Part shown: positions 19,728 to 29,998 of the stretch, in pieces
Numbering within the stretch: the stretch's first letter is position 1
Layout of the letters: every line of letters starts with the position of its first letter
Source: Lachnospiraceae bacterium
GTDB lineage: Bacteria > Bacillota > Clostridia > Lachnospirales > Lachnospiraceae
DNA length: 58,347 nucleotides
Reading direction: 5' to 3'
Assembly (NCBI GenBank): GCA_024680435.1
Contig: JAILCK010000323.1
Location: 1 to 58,347 of the forward strand
Notes under the pieces: model-generated
Told to the model about the DNA's origin: nothing
Databases searched by the model: none
Seen by the model: the letters and a program-made list of their open reading frames with translations, nothing else
Position numbers and translations under genes: made by a program

Positions 19728-20417
19728 CTAGTTAATCCTCTTGTCGTTAGCGGATGCGTTGGTGCTTGCATCCATCTTGTTTTTCTTAAATAAATATGTT
19801 TTTCTTTCTTCGCCCTTAGCTAAGCGCTTTATATTGTCTTTATGCTTATAAAATGCCATAACGGTCATTACAAACACCACAATATAACACTCAATCAAAA
19901 CAGATTGAGAAACGCCGAATACACCAAGCTGTCCCATAATGATTGTTTGTACCAAGAAACCTGTGTACAAAAGAAGCGAACCCAAAGATACCCAATGTGT
20001 GATAACAAAATTACCAAAGAACAAAAGTAAGCCCACAGGAATATACATCCAGTTTGCGGCTATCATCATTCCGCCCGTTGTGGCAATTCCTTTTCCACCT
20101 TTAAAGTTCATATAAAAAGGAAAATTATGGCCAAGAACACAGCCTAAGCCTGTATAAAATACAAGTAAAGGTGCAATTTCAGGATAGTGCGGAGCAATAA
20201 GCATTCTTACAAGAATGATTGCCACAATCGATTTAAGCATATCGCCTGCAAAAACCACGAGCCCTGCCTTTGTGCCAAGTACTCTTAATGTATTTGTGGT
20301 TCCCGCATTTCCGCTTCCATGTTCTCTTATATCTATTCCATGCATCTTTCCATAGAAAAACGCTGTCTGAATAGCTCCGAACAAATATCCTATCAATACA
20401 CACAAAACTCTTATCAT
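19728..20417 (-). CDS. plsY: Acyl-phosphate glycerol-3-phosphate acyltransferase
   Basis: GSGNAGTTNTLRVLGTKAG, GHNFPFYMNFKGGKGIATTGG characteristic PlsY motifs. Confidence 0.95.
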   Translation of the reverse strand: MIRVLCVLIGYLFGAIQTAFFYGKMHGIDIREHGSGNAGTTNTLRVLGTKAGLVVFAGDMLKSIVAIILVRMLIAPHYPEIAPLLVFYTGLGCVLGHNFPFYMNFKGGKGIATTGGMMIAANWMYIPVGLLLFFGNFVITHWVSLGSLLLYTGFLVQTIIMGQLGVFGVSQSVLIECYIVVFVMTVMAFYKHKDNIKRLAKGEERKTYLFKKNKMDASTNASANDKRIN

Positions 20418-20419
20418 AT

Positions 20420-21751
20420 CTAGTCTTCCTTTCGCTCACGAATAATGAAATGTAAAGGTGTTCCTTTAAATCCGAAAGTGTCTCTTATCTGGTTCTCAAT
20501 ATATCTTGTGTAGGAAAAGTGCATCATTTCCTTATCATTTACAAAAATAACAAATGTTGGCGGTTTAACGCTTACCTGGGTAATATAGAAAAGCTTTAAT
20601 CGCTTACCCTTATCAGTAGGGGGCTGCTGCATTGCAACCGCTTTAGTCATGATTTCGTTTAAAACGCCTGTAGCCACTCTCATGCAATGGTTCTCATTAA
20701 CCATATCAATTGTTTCAAAAAGTTTGGGAATTCTTTGTCCCGTCTTTGCAGAAATAAATACTATCTCAGCATACTGCATGAAAGAAAGAACGTTTTGAAC
20801 GTTTTCTGTGAACTTATAAATGGTCTTATCGTCCTTTTCAACAGCATCCCATTTGTTAACAACAACAATAATGGCTTTGCCGTTATCATGAGCAATTCCC
20901 GCAATCTTAGCATCCTGCTCGGTAACTCCTTCAGTTGCATCGATAAGTAAAAGAACAACATCCGCTCTTTCAACCGCACTTACGGTCCTTACTATCATGT
21001 AATGCTCTAAGTCTTCATGAATTCGGCTCTTTCTTCTGACACCTGCCGTATCGATAAAAATGTATTCTTTATCGTTGTACTTTACATTTGTATCAATGGC
21101 ATCTCTTGTAGTGCCCGCAATATCCGAAACAATAAGCCTGTTTTCACCAAGAATTGCATTGATTAATGAGCTCTTTCCAACGTTTGGCTTACCCACAACA
21201 GCAACCTTGATTCTATCGTCTTCTTCGTCATCATCAGGGATATCGTCAAAGTATTTAACCACTTCATCAAGCAAATCGCCAAAGCCTAATAAGTTAACGC
21301 TTGAAACAGGGTACGGTTCGCCTATTCCAAGGTTATAAAACTCATAAACATCGGCCATATACTTATCAAAGTTATCTACCTTGTTTACAACAAGCAAAAC
21401 AGGCTTATGAGAGCGCCTCAACATATCACATACTTTGCTGTCGGCATCCTGAAGGCCCTGCTTTACATCGGTCATAAACAAAATAACATCGGCAGTTTCT
21501 ATGGCAAGCTCAGCCTGCTCTCTCATCTGCTTTAATATAATGTCTGAAGAATCAGGCTCAATACCGCCCGTATCAACCAACGTAAAAGAATAATTAAGCC
21601 AATTTACATCTACATAAATTCTGTCTCTTGTTACACCGGGCGTATCTTTAACAATAGATATTTTCTGACCCGCAAGAGCATTAAAAAAAGTGGATTTACC
21701 AACGTTAGGTCTTCCTACAACCGCAACAATCGGTTTTCTCTTTCTATCCAT
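20420..21751 (-). CDS. der: Ribosome biogenesis GTPase Der (tandem GTPase domains)
   Basis: VAVVGRPNVGKSTFFNALAG and VAVVGKPNVGKSSLINAILGE, C-terminal KH-like domain. Confidence 0.97.
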   Translation of the reverse strand: MDRKRKPIVAVVGRPNVGKSTFFNALAGQKISIVKDTPGVTRDRIYVDVNWLNYSFTLVDTGGIEPDSSDIILKQMREQAELAIETADVILFMTDVKQGLQDADSKVCDMLRRSHKPVLLVVNKVDNFDKYMADVYEFYNLGIGEPYPVSSVNLLGFGDLLDEVVKYFDDIPDDDEEDDRIKVAVVGKPNVGKSSLINAILGENRLIVSDIAGTTRDAIDTNVKYNDKEYIFIDTAGVRRKSRIHEDLEHYMIVRTVSAVERADVVLLLIDATEGVTEQDAKIAGIAHDNGKAIIVVVNKWDAVEKDDKTIYKFTENVQNVLSFMQYAEIVFISAKTGQRIPKLFETIDMVNENHCMRVATGVLNEIMTKAVAMQQPPTDKGKRLKLFYITQVSVKPPTFVIFVNDKEMMHFSYTRYIENQIRDTFGFKGTPLHFIIRERKED

Positions 21752-21760
21752 ATAAATCTC

Positions 21761-23098
21761 CTATTTAAACCTTCCTATAAGCGAATTAAAAAGCTCAAGC
21801 CCGCCGGATTTAACCATATGAGCTTTAACACCGAGAGTTTCTTCAAGCTCAGATAATTTAATATCATCAAGGAAGATGTCTTCATCTGCTTTAAGTACGT
21901 TTCTTGGAAGCAATATATCTTTCTTTGCTCCATGCTCCTTTAACTGGGCAATGATATCCTGCCCTGTTAAAAGTCCCGCTACCGTAATCTTCTCTCCAAA
22001 AAAATCATTCCTAATCGGTACAACATCAATGCTTACCTTTGGATATTCTGCCATAACCATATCGGAAAAGCGTTTCATGTAAGGATATGCAAGCCTTGCC
22101 GTAACAAGAGTGGCTTCGTAGGGCTTCATAAAAAACTTTCTTATTTTACCCATACGGTTTTCTTCAAAAGCTTCTTCAAATTCATTTTGAAGAGATCTTA
22201 TCATTCCCACACCGTTTTCAATCTGAAGGTAACCGTCATACCTTTCTTCTTCGGGCATTTCACGGCCTGCCAAAATATACCATTCATCACTTGCATGTAT
22301 AAAGTGAAGACCGTGCTCTTTATAGCAAATCTTTTGATATCCTTCGATTAAGTCAATTACCTTTATTGCATCTTCTTTTGTGAATGGCTCCAACGGGTAA
22401 AGGCCTTCTCTAAACTTTGTAAGCCCAACGGGAACCACCGATACGCTTTGAAGTACCGGAAGATACTTCATTAAATCTTCTATGGAACGTTTTAATTCAT
22501 CACCGTCATTAACACCCTTACAAAGAACTATCTGCCCGTTCATCGTAATGTTTTCTTCAAAGAAACGGTCCGCGATTTTTAAAGAATCACCGGCAAAACG
22601 ATTATTTAACATTTTGCATCTAAGTTCAGGATTGGTGGTCTGAAAGGAAATATTAATAGGTTCCATCCTAAACTTAATGATTCTCTTAATATCCTTTTCA
22701 CTCATATTTGTTAAGGTGACGTAATTACCTTGCAAAAAAGAAAGTCTTTGATCGTCGTCCTTAAAATACAGTGTCTCTCTCATTCCGGGAGGCATTTGAT
22801 CGATAAAGCAAAAGATACAATTGTTTCTGCACCTTCTGTAATCATCCATGAGGCCGTTTTCAAATTCCAAGCCTAAATCATCGTCTTCATCTTTATCTAT
22901 GGAAAAAGTTAATTCTTCGTCATTTCTTAAAACCACCACGTCAAGATGGCTTTCCAAAATACTGTATCTGTAGTCAAAAATATCTTCTACAACTTCGCCG
23001 TTAATACTTACAATTGTATCCCCGGCCATAATTCCTGCTTCACTCGCCCAAGACCCCGCAATTACATTGCTAATCACATGAGATTTTGTCTTGTTCAT
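21761..23098 (-). CDS. DUF512 family protein: PDZ domain plus radical SAM-like CX3CX2C
   Basis: N-terminal PDZ-like AGSWASEAGIMAGDTIVSINGEVV; CRNNCIFCFIDQMPPGMRETLYFKDDDQRLSFLQGNYVTLTN; next to der. Confidence 0.88.
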   Translation of the reverse strand: MNKTKSHVISNVIAGSWASEAGIMAGDTIVSINGEVVEDIFDYRYSILESHLDVVVLRNDEELTFSIDKDEDDDLGLEFENGLMDDYRRCRNNCIFCFIDQMPPGMRETLYFKDDDQRLSFLQGNYVTLTNMSEKDIKRIIKFRMEPINISFQTTNPELRCKMLNNRFAGDSLKIADRFFEENITMNGQIVLCKGVNDGDELKRSIEDLMKYLPVLQSVSVVPVGLTKFREGLYPLEPFTKEDAIKVIDLIEGYQKICYKEHGLHFIHASDEWYILAGREMPEEERYDGYLQIENGVGMIRSLQNEFEEAFEENRMGKIRKFFMKPYEATLVTARLAYPYMKRFSDMVMAEYPKVSIDVVPIRNDFFGEKITVAGLLTGQDIIAQLKEHGAKKDILLPRNVLKADEDIFLDDIKLSELEETLGVKAHMVKSGGLELFNSLIGRFK

Positions 23099-23144
23099 AT
23101 CTACTCCTTTATTTTACATACGAATTCATTTTATACGATATTAA

Positions 23145-23176
23145 GAAAAAAAGGAAGTGTAAAAGCACTTCCTTTA
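23145..23176 (-). terminator. Rho-independent terminator downstream of two-component sensor kinase
   Basis: Minus strand AAAGGAAGTG-cttttA-CACTTCCTTTTTTTCTT. Confidence 0.8.
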
Positions 23177-23180
23177 AGCT

Positions 23181-25727
23181 TTATGAACACGTATCAAATG
23201 TAAGGGTTACTTTGAACAAATCACCATCCAAATAGATTTCAAAATCACCTTTTTGAGCATTTGTTAAGCTCTTTGCGATTGAAAGACCAAGTCCCGAACC
23301 TTCCGTGCTTCTTGAAACATCACCTCGTATAAATCTTTCCGTTAGTTCATCCGCCGGGATGTTTAATTGTTGCCCTGAAATGTTCTTTAAGGCAAATACT
23401 ACCTTCCTCTTATCGTCTTCATTCAATGTAACAAGATCCAAATAAACCCTTGTTTCAGGCATTGCATACTTATACACGTTATTAAAGAGGTTTTCAATAA
23501 CTCTCCACATATGCCTCGGATCCGCCATTATATAAATCGGCTCTTTTGGAGCATTTACAACAAGGTTAAGATTCTTTTCGTTGAATTTATCCTCAAACTC
23601 ACCTTTTGCCTGTTTTACAAATTCGCAAAAATCAATTCTTATTAAATCAATCGAAATGTTACCTGATGTAATCTTTGATGCCTCTACAAGGTCAAAGGTA
23701 AGCTGCTTTAACCTTTGAGACTTTTCATCAAGTACCCTTATATATTTTCTTATTCTTTCATCTTCTATGTTTTCTCGTTTTAATAAATCAACATAGTTAA
23801 TGATTGAAGTAAGAGGGGTCTTAATGTCATGAGAAACATTAGTAATAAGGTCTGCCTTAAGTTTTTCATCCTTAGTGCTTATTTCGACGGCTTTTCCAAG
23901 TCCTTTTCCTATGTCGTTTACGGCTGCCGCCAAGTCTCTGTTGTCTCCGTGAACCTTTATATCATCAATCTTATAATCGTATTCTCCGCCACTTATGGCT
24001 CTGATTCCGTCTATTATTTTCTTTCTTTCCCAGTTTCTGTTAAATAGCATTATTCCGATTATTAAATCAAAGGCAAATAATGCAGCAAATGAAAGAAGGG
24101 GCTTTTCACCAAAGAAAATCATGCATCCCAAAAATACATTAAATAAAAGGAATAAAATATATCCAAGCCAGGTTCTGATTGCTACGCCCGCACTGTCGTA
24201 TACTCTCCATCCCCATCTTCTTAGTCTGATTGTAAACCTCTTAATAAAGGGACTTAAAAGAGAATAGATACTTCCTTCCAAAAGGTTTTTACATATAATA
24301 CGCCTTATAAATCCGTATGTGAAACCAAGAGCAATAACTATATCAACAAACACTAAGAAGCCCGAACTGTAAAAGGAAGCCCAGTAATCTTCGCTTAGCC
24401 TATAGTCAAGCTCATTAATGGTAATAGATTCACAAAAATACAAAAGCATTACCAAAAGAGCAACCGAAAGAACGCCGATTTCAAGAGGAATCTTTTCAAA
24501 TCTTCCAAGAAGTTTCTTTCCCTCTTCACCTGCATATAATTTCTTTTCACCTGAAATGATTACAGCACCCAAAGCCAAAAAAGCAACCATTGAAAATGCC
24601 CCTAAAGAAACTATCCAGGGAATCTGCTTTGCAGTATTTTCAAGCGCAAACTTATTGGTAGAAAAGACATCGGTTACAGGAAGCTTTTCATCAATCGCAA
24701 TCCAAATCTGAGTGTCCTCGGGGTATGCATAAGCATAGTTTTGAGTAACCAAATCTCCTATTTCATTGTATGTAAGAGGTGTTGTGTTTGCCTCCGACGG
24801 ATAAGGATCGTAAACGTTTCCGGGAACAGCATAAATTCTTTGGTCAAATTCACTGAATACCGATTTAATCTTTGTATCCGATGCGCCTTTGTTTATCCTT
24901 GAAACATTGGTATATAAAGTACGGGCATTGTCTTTGGTCATTACAATTGCGTACTTAACATTTGTGTTTCCTTCTTTATAGATTTCAGAATCCTTAACAT
25001 ACTCTATGTAGTTAATGTATAAATCGCTGATGGTTTTTTGAACATTCGAAACAATGGTCTGATAATCGGCTTCGTTATCCACATAGGCTTCTATATTCTT
25101 ACCGTCAATTGTTTTAAATTCGTTTGAAAGAGTTTCAAATGAAGTGTAAGGATCATCAAATGATTCGGCATCGGGGAATTTTTCCAGGTTTCTTTCCAAG
25201 CCAAAAAAGTCACAATATTCACCGACGGTGTAAAACTTGTAACTTGAAGAAGCCCCTTTGTCATTGTAGACACGCTGACCCCATCGGATTAAATCGTCAA
25301 GATAGTATGACACTTCCGGGCCATCGTATGAAGAGCGAGAAAGTCTGTTGGCAAATTCACCAACATTTATTATTTTGTTTTTGGCATACTTTCCGTCAAT
25401 TTCCATCTGCTCACGAATCGTGACATAACGGATTATTGAAGCGGCGTTAGCCCTTAAGTTCTTATGATATATATCTGACTCAAAATACGGCGTCAGAATA
25501 TCTTTAATGGAAGGGACAAAGGATTCGGTATAAGTTCCTCCTTCTTCCACTCTTACCTGCACCTGAGCGCTTAAGTGGTATACAAAGAAACAAATACCGA
25601 TAATCGTTCCGCACAAAGCTTGCAAAAAGATTAAAATGAATCTTTTAACAGACCATTTCTTCTTTTTAGCATGTAACTCATCATTCTCTTTTTTGTTTTC
25701 TGCAAGTTCTTTGTCTTTTTTGCCCAT
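23181..25727 (-). CDS. Sensor histidine kinase with large extracytoplasmic region and several TM segments
   Basis: LITNVSHDIKTPLTSIINYVDLLKRE (HisKA), MWRVIENLFNNVYKYA (N-box), STEGSGLGLSIAKSL (G2 box). Confidence 0.92.
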   Translation of the reverse strand: MGKKDKELAENKKENDELHAKKKKWSVKRFILIFLQALCGTIIGICFFVYHLSAQVQVRVEEGGTYTESFVPSIKDILTPYFESDIYHKNLRANAASIIRYVTIREQMEIDGKYAKNKIINVGEFANRLSRSSYDGPEVSYYLDDLIRWGQRVYNDKGASSSYKFYTVGEYCDFFGLERNLEKFPDAESFDDPYTSFETLSNEFKTIDGKNIEAYVDNEADYQTIVSNVQKTISDLYINYIEYVKDSEIYKEGNTNVKYAIVMTKDNARTLYTNVSRINKGASDTKIKSVFSEFDQRIYAVPGNVYDPYPSEANTTPLTYNEIGDLVTQNYAYAYPEDTQIWIAIDEKLPVTDVFSTNKFALENTAKQIPWIVSLGAFSMVAFLALGAVIISGEKKLYAGEEGKKLLGRFEKIPLEIGVLSVALLVMLLYFCESITINELDYRLSEDYWASFYSSGFLVFVDIVIALGFTYGFIRRIICKNLLEGSIYSLLSPFIKRFTIRLRRWGWRVYDSAGVAIRTWLGYILFLLFNVFLGCMIFFGEKPLLSFAALFAFDLIIGIMLFNRNWERKKIIDGIRAISGGEYDYKIDDIKVHGDNRDLAAAVNDIGKGLGKAVEISTKDEKLKADLITNVSHDIKTPLTSIINYVDLLKRENIEDERIRKYIRVLDEKSQRLKQLTFDLVEASKITSGNISIDLIRIDFCEFVKQAKGEFEDKFNEKNLNLVVNAPKEPIYIMADPRHMWRVIENLFNNVYKYAMPETRVYLDLVTLNEDDKRKVVFALKNISGQQLNIPADELTERFIRGDVSRSTEGSGLGLSIAKSLTNAQKGDFEIYLDGDLFKVTLTFDTCS

Positions 25728-25737
25728 TTATGCTCCG

Positions 25738-26430
25738 TTAGATTTTATCAACTTTATAGCCGACACCCCAAACAACTTTTAAGTACTTTGGCTCTCTGGG
25801 GTTAATCTCAATTTTTTCTCTGATGTGTCTTATGTGCACAGCAACGGTATTGTCAGCACCGATTGCCTGCTCATTCCAGATTTTTTCATAAATCTGATCG
25901 ATAGAAAATACTCTGCCCTGATTCTTTACAAGCAAAAGAAGAATGTTGTATTCAATGGGTGTAAGCTTCACCAATACATCATCTACCGTAACTTCTTTTG
26001 TGTCATCGTTCATAACAAGTCCGCCTACAGAGAAAACCGACTGGCTTTGAGCAGGCATGTTACCAAGCTTTGTATATCTTCTTAACTGTGATTTTACTCT
26101 TGCTACAAGTTCAAGCGGATTAAAGGGCTTTGAAAGATAATCGTCCGCACCGATATTAAGCCCTAAAATCTTATCGGGGTCTTCAGTCTTTGCCGAAAGA
26201 ATAATGATTGGAATACTTGAGGTTTCACGAATCTTTAAAATAGCATGAATACCGTCAAGTCTTGGCATCATTACATCTATAATAAGCAGCTGAATTTCAT
26301 TTTTCTTTAAACATTCAAGTGCTTCAATACCGTCATAGGCCTTAAGCACGTTGTAACCTTCCTGTAAAAGGTAAATCTCTATAGCGTCAACAATTTCGTG
26401 ATCATCATCACATACTAAAATATTAGCCAT
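25738..26430 (-). CDS. OmpR-family response regulator
   Basis: ILVCDDDHEIVDAIEIYL...LLIIDVMMPRLDG...SAKTEDPDKILGLNIGADDYLSKPFNPLELVARV and winged helix VAVHIRHIREKIEINPREPKYLKVVWGVGYK. Confidence 0.95.
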   Translation of the reverse strand: MANILVCDDDHEIVDAIEIYLLQEGYNVLKAYDGIEALECLKKNEIQLLIIDVMMPRLDGIHAILKIRETSSIPIIILSAKTEDPDKILGLNIGADDYLSKPFNPLELVARVKSQLRRYTKLGNMPAQSQSVFSVGGLVMNDDTKEVTVDDVLVKLTPIEYNILLLLVKNQGRVFSIDQIYEKIWNEQAIGADNTVAVHIRHIREKIEINPREPKYLKVVWGVGYKVDKI

Positions 26431-26512
26431 TATTATTCCCTCCGTCCTTATCAGATTATCAGTAATTTATTAATGTACAAATTTATTTTTCTTAATGTTT
26501 CTTTAATAAGGC

Positions 26513-26860
26513 CTAGCACGAAAATGCGTTTTTAACCCACCTGATATCGTTAGCGGTTATTCCGATGCAGTCAAATCTTACAAATGTATTCTCAGGATAT
26601 TTATATTTATACAAAAAGAAACGTGCCGCATTAACTATATTTCTTTGCTTTTTATAATTAACCGCCTCCAAAGGATTCCCATAGACATTGGTCTTTCTGT
26701 ATTTTACTTCAAAGAAAACCAAATAGTCTTTATCTTTACCGATAATATCAATTTCTCCATGAGAAGAATAAAAGTTTCTTTGAAGTATTTTGACATTTTG
26801 CTTTTTTAAATATTCGCAGGCCAAATCTTCCTTTATTGAGCCTTCACTTCGTTTGTTCAT
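26513..26860 (-). CDS. YraN family (UPF0102) endonuclease-like protein
   Basis: GSIKEDLACEYLKKQNVKILQRNFYSSHGEIDIIGKDKDYLVFFEVKYRK: conserved YraN/UPF0102 motif. Confidence 0.9.
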   Translation of the reverse strand: MNKRSEGSIKEDLACEYLKKQNVKILQRNFYSSHGEIDIIGKDKDYLVFFEVKYRKTNVYGNPLEAVNYKKQRNIVNAARFFLYKYKYPENTFVRFDCIGITANDIRWVKNAFSC

Positions 26861-26862
26861 AA

Positions 26863-27147
26863 CTAACTTTTCATCTTACCTTTTAATTTATCCATGGCAT
26901 CCACAAATACAAGGATTTCAGCCACGACTTCATAAAGTTCGGGAGGGATGTTCTCCCCCACATCCAATTTTGAAAGCGTAGCCGCAAGTTTTTCATCTTC
27001 ATGAATCGGAATGTTTTCTTTCTTTGCTTCATCAAGAATTCTCTCGGCAACATGACCGCTACCTGTGGCTATTACTTTAGGCGCTATGTCATTAGGATCA
27101 TATTCAAGGGCAATAGCCTGTTTTACTTTGTTGTTCTTTTTTTCCAT
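26863..27147 (-). CDS. FlhB C-terminal domain-like protein (YlqH family)
   Basis: AIALEYDPNDIAPKVIATGSGHVAERILDEAKKENIPIHEDEKLAATLSKLDVGENIPPELYEVVAEILVFV matches the FlhB cytoplasmic domain, without NPTH. Confidence 0.85.
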   Translation of the reverse strand: MEKKNNKVKQAIALEYDPNDIAPKVIATGSGHVAERILDEAKKENIPIHEDEKLAATLSKLDVGENIPPELYEVVAEILVFVDAMDKLKGKMKS

Positions 27148-27149
27148 AT

Positions 27150-28676
27150 CTATACCCTGGCATCAAATGAAGTGTGCGCAAGCATAACTTTTGAATTAGT
27201 CATTGAAAGCATAGTTTCAATCGGCGCGTTGCAATCTTTGCTTATCTGAGAAGAAAAACTTAAATTATAGCCTTTATCGCTTAATCTTTTATCAAGGAAA
27301 GAAATATTCTTTTCTATAAAATCAAGGCTTTCTTCATTGCTTAAAATAAAATTGGTGGTGATATTTGAGCCCGACAATTTTACGTAAATATCAGCAGGCC
27401 CTAAATTGTTGGTATCAAGGTGAATAAAGGCGCTCACAGAAGAATCGGGAGAGCTCAACCCTCGTTTATTGCTGAACACATATAATTCTCCCGCTTTGTT
27501 TCCGTTTTCACCCTTAAAAGGTATCTGCACATAAGGTATAAAGTGATTTAAAGACTCAATAAAATCAAGGTTATTTGAAAGAGTGTTTAACTGAGTAAGT
27601 ACAGGGCTTTCTTTAGGGAAAATCTGTGCCAGTTCTCTTTGCAAACTTTTTGTATCTTCAAATAACTTTTTATATAAATCCGTTACACTTTCTTTTTCGG
27701 AAATAGTTTCTTTGTTTAAAATCCAATTCTTCTGAATCGCTTTATCTATAGTATTTTTAAGAATCGGTTTTAATATGGTATCAAGCTTTTCAAGAACTTC
27801 CTTTTTGTCAAAAGAAACCGGTTTTTGGATTTTACCTGCACTCTCTTCTTCGTTTTCAGTTACTAAAGGCATCACATTATCCGATGAATCCTTTATTTTC
27901 TGAGTAAGTTTAGGAATAAAAGAGCCCACACTTTCTTCGCTGCTTTCAGCCTCAACCTCCGAAACAGCTTTATTTATAAGAGTTTCAAGTTCTTTTAAAT
28001 CGGTTACATTGCCTTTTTCAAAATTACTTACAATATGCTCTGATATTTCCTTTGAAAATTCTAAAGACATAGTGCTTGATATTTCTGAAAAACTGTTTGT
28101 AACGGATTGCTTGGTGTTTAAATAGTTTTCATATTGCTTTAAGTTTTCCGGAGTTCTCTCAATTCCCATTTTCTGCAAATCCACAATGTATTTAATGGGA
28201 ACTCCCGGATTATTGTAAACATCTTTAAATGAAGAAAGTAGAGATTTTTTGTCAATGGGATTACCGTATTCCATATTTCTTACAGTTAATTCAAGGGTTT
28301 CTGAATTAACCTGAAGCCCCGCCTGCTTAATGGCCATTTCGGCTGTTTGTGACGAATTGGTATTTACATTTAAAGGTCTTAGGGAAACATGTGAATCCGA
28401 TGTTTTGGCAACTTCGAATAAAACGGTCTTGCCTACTTCAAGCATGACTCCGTTTTCCGCCTTGGCGCTTACCAAAACATTGTCTCCTGTCTTAAAGGAA
28501 TACGTTTTATCATCGGATGAAACAATCTTACCAAGGATTGTTTCTCCGTTAGAGAGGCCGTCAAGCAGCTCAAGTAAAGCCAAGTCATTGGCATCCTTGG
28601 CCGAAGCAAGCACATCGATACGATTATCGATGTTTTGAATCTGATTTGTTAAAAAAGAAAGGGGAAAGCCTGCCAT
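27150..28676 (-). CDS. FliK C-terminal-domain-like protein (YlqG-like)
   Basis: C-terminus LYVFSNKRGLSSPDSSVSAFIHLDTNNLGPADIYVKLSGSNITTNFILSNEESLDFIEKNISFLDKRLSDKGYNLSF resembles a flagellar hook-length control C-domain; position between rnhB and ylqH. Confidence 0.65.
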   Translation of the reverse strand: MAGFPLSFLTNQIQNIDNRIDVLASAKDANDLALLELLDGLSNGETILGKIVSSDDKTYSFKTGDNVLVSAKAENGVMLEVGKTVLFEVAKTSDSHVSLRPLNVNTNSSQTAEMAIKQAGLQVNSETLELTVRNMEYGNPIDKKSLLSSFKDVYNNPGVPIKYIVDLQKMGIERTPENLKQYENYLNTKQSVTNSFSEISSTMSLEFSKEISEHIVSNFEKGNVTDLKELETLINKAVSEVEAESSEESVGSFIPKLTQKIKDSSDNVMPLVTENEEESAGKIQKPVSFDKKEVLEKLDTILKPILKNTIDKAIQKNWILNKETISEKESVTDLYKKLFEDTKSLQRELAQIFPKESPVLTQLNTLSNNLDFIESLNHFIPYVQIPFKGENGNKAGELYVFSNKRGLSSPDSSVSAFIHLDTNNLGPADIYVKLSGSNITTNFILSNEESLDFIEKNISFLDKRLSDKGYNLSFSSQISKDCNAPIETMLSMTNSKVMLAHTSFDARV

Positions 28677-28691
28677 TTGTTTGCCTCTGTC

Positions 28692-29450
28692 TTATACGAA
28701 ATTTCCTATAAAAGAATTTCTGTGAATCGGTGTTTTACCATACTTTTTAAGTGCTTCGATATGGTCGGCACTTCCGTAGCCCTTATTTGATTTAAAATTA
28801 TATTCAGGATAGACGGCATCATATTCAACCATCAACCTATCCCTGGTAACTTTAGCCACAATGCTTGCGGCAGCAATGGAGACACTCTTTGCATCTCCCT
28901 TAATTATGGGAACCTGCTTCATTGAAAGCCCCGGAATTGTTACAGCATCATTTAATAGGACATCGGGAACAACGCTTAATTTAGATACAGCATCTCTCAT
29001 GGCTTCATATGTAGCATTTAATATATTTATTTCATCTATTCTTTCAGGCCCCACAAATCCTAAGCCTACACTCACAGCTTCTTCCATTATGACATCATAC
29101 AATTCTTCCCTCTTTTTAGCCGTAAGTTTCTTTGAGTCGTTTAAATAAAGTATTTTAGAGTCTTTGGGCAAAATTACGGCGCCTGCAACCACAGGACCTG
29201 CCAAAGGGCCTCTTCCCACTTCATCTATACCGCATACATACCCTAAGCTTTCATACTTTCTTTCATACTCTTTTAAGCTCTCTATTCTAAGAACCTCTTT
29301 TTCATATGCCAAAAGTTTTTTCTTTGCTAAAAGAATATGCTTTTTAACGCCATCTCTTTCATCAGACGAGAATTCTTTGATTAATTCATTAAGCTTTTCA
29401 TTATCTTCAGTTTTAAATAAATCTCCGATTTCTTTGATGGTTAGTGCCAT
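28692..29450 (-). CDS. rnhB: Ribonuclease HII
   Basis: VCGIDEVGRGPLAGPVVAGAVILP, NDSKKLTAKKREELYDVI, KGYGSADHIEALKKYG. Confidence 0.95.
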   Translation of the reverse strand: MALTIKEIGDLFKTEDNEKLNELIKEFSSDERDGVKKHILLAKKKLLAYEKEVLRIESLKEYERKYESLGYVCGIDEVGRGPLAGPVVAGAVILPKDSKILYLNDSKKLTAKKREELYDVIMEEAVSVGLGFVGPERIDEINILNATYEAMRDAVSKLSVVPDVLLNDAVTIPGLSMKQVPIIKGDAKSVSIAAASIVAKVTRDRLMVEYDAVYPEYNFKSNKGYGSADHIEALKKYGKTPIHRNSFIGNFV

Positions 29451-29455
29451 AACCC

Positions 29456-29998
29456 TTAATTGCCTTTCTCAACAAGTCCGAAGGATGAAAGGGGCCAAAT
29501 TCTCAGCCACGCTTTTCCCAGGATTTCTTTTCTTTTAACTATACTTACTTCATCAAATCGTGAGTCGGATGAGTTATTTCTGTTATCACCAAGAACAAAG
29601 TACTCTCCTTCGCCAAGTGAAATCGGTTCTGCGGCATTTCCCGGATCTTTAATTATTTCTCTTCCGTAAGACTCATCCAATACTTCACCGTTAATATAGA
29701 TATTTCCGTCATAATCAATCTGAACCGTTTCACCGGGAAGTCCTATTACTCTTTTAATGTAGTTTTTACCCGATTTATCTCTGAAAGGAAACACTACTAC
29801 ATCAAATCTTTCAGGATCGTGAAAGTTGTAAGAAATCTTATTTAGAATAAGATTATCTCCGTCATACAAAGTATTCATCATGGAAGGCCCGTTAACTCGG
29901 GTTCTTTGACCAACAAATCTGATTATCAAAAATGATATGATCAACACTCCCAATAAGTATAAACTCATACTAAGTATTTCTTTTAGCTTTTCATTCAT
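29456..29998 (-). CDS. lepB: Signal peptidase I
   Basis: RVNGPSMMNTLYDGD (catalytic Ser), KNYIKRVIGLPGETV (catalytic Lys), YFVLGDNRNNSSDSR. Confidence 0.94.
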   Translation of the reverse strand: MNEKLKEILSMSLYLLGVLIISFLIIRFVGQRTRVNGPSMMNTLYDGDNLILNKISYNFHDPERFDVVVFPFRDKSGKNYIKRVIGLPGETVQIDYDGNIYINGEVLDESYGREIIKDPGNAAEPISLGEGEYFVLGDNRNNSSDSRFDEVSIVKRKEILGKAWLRIWPLSSFGLVEKGN

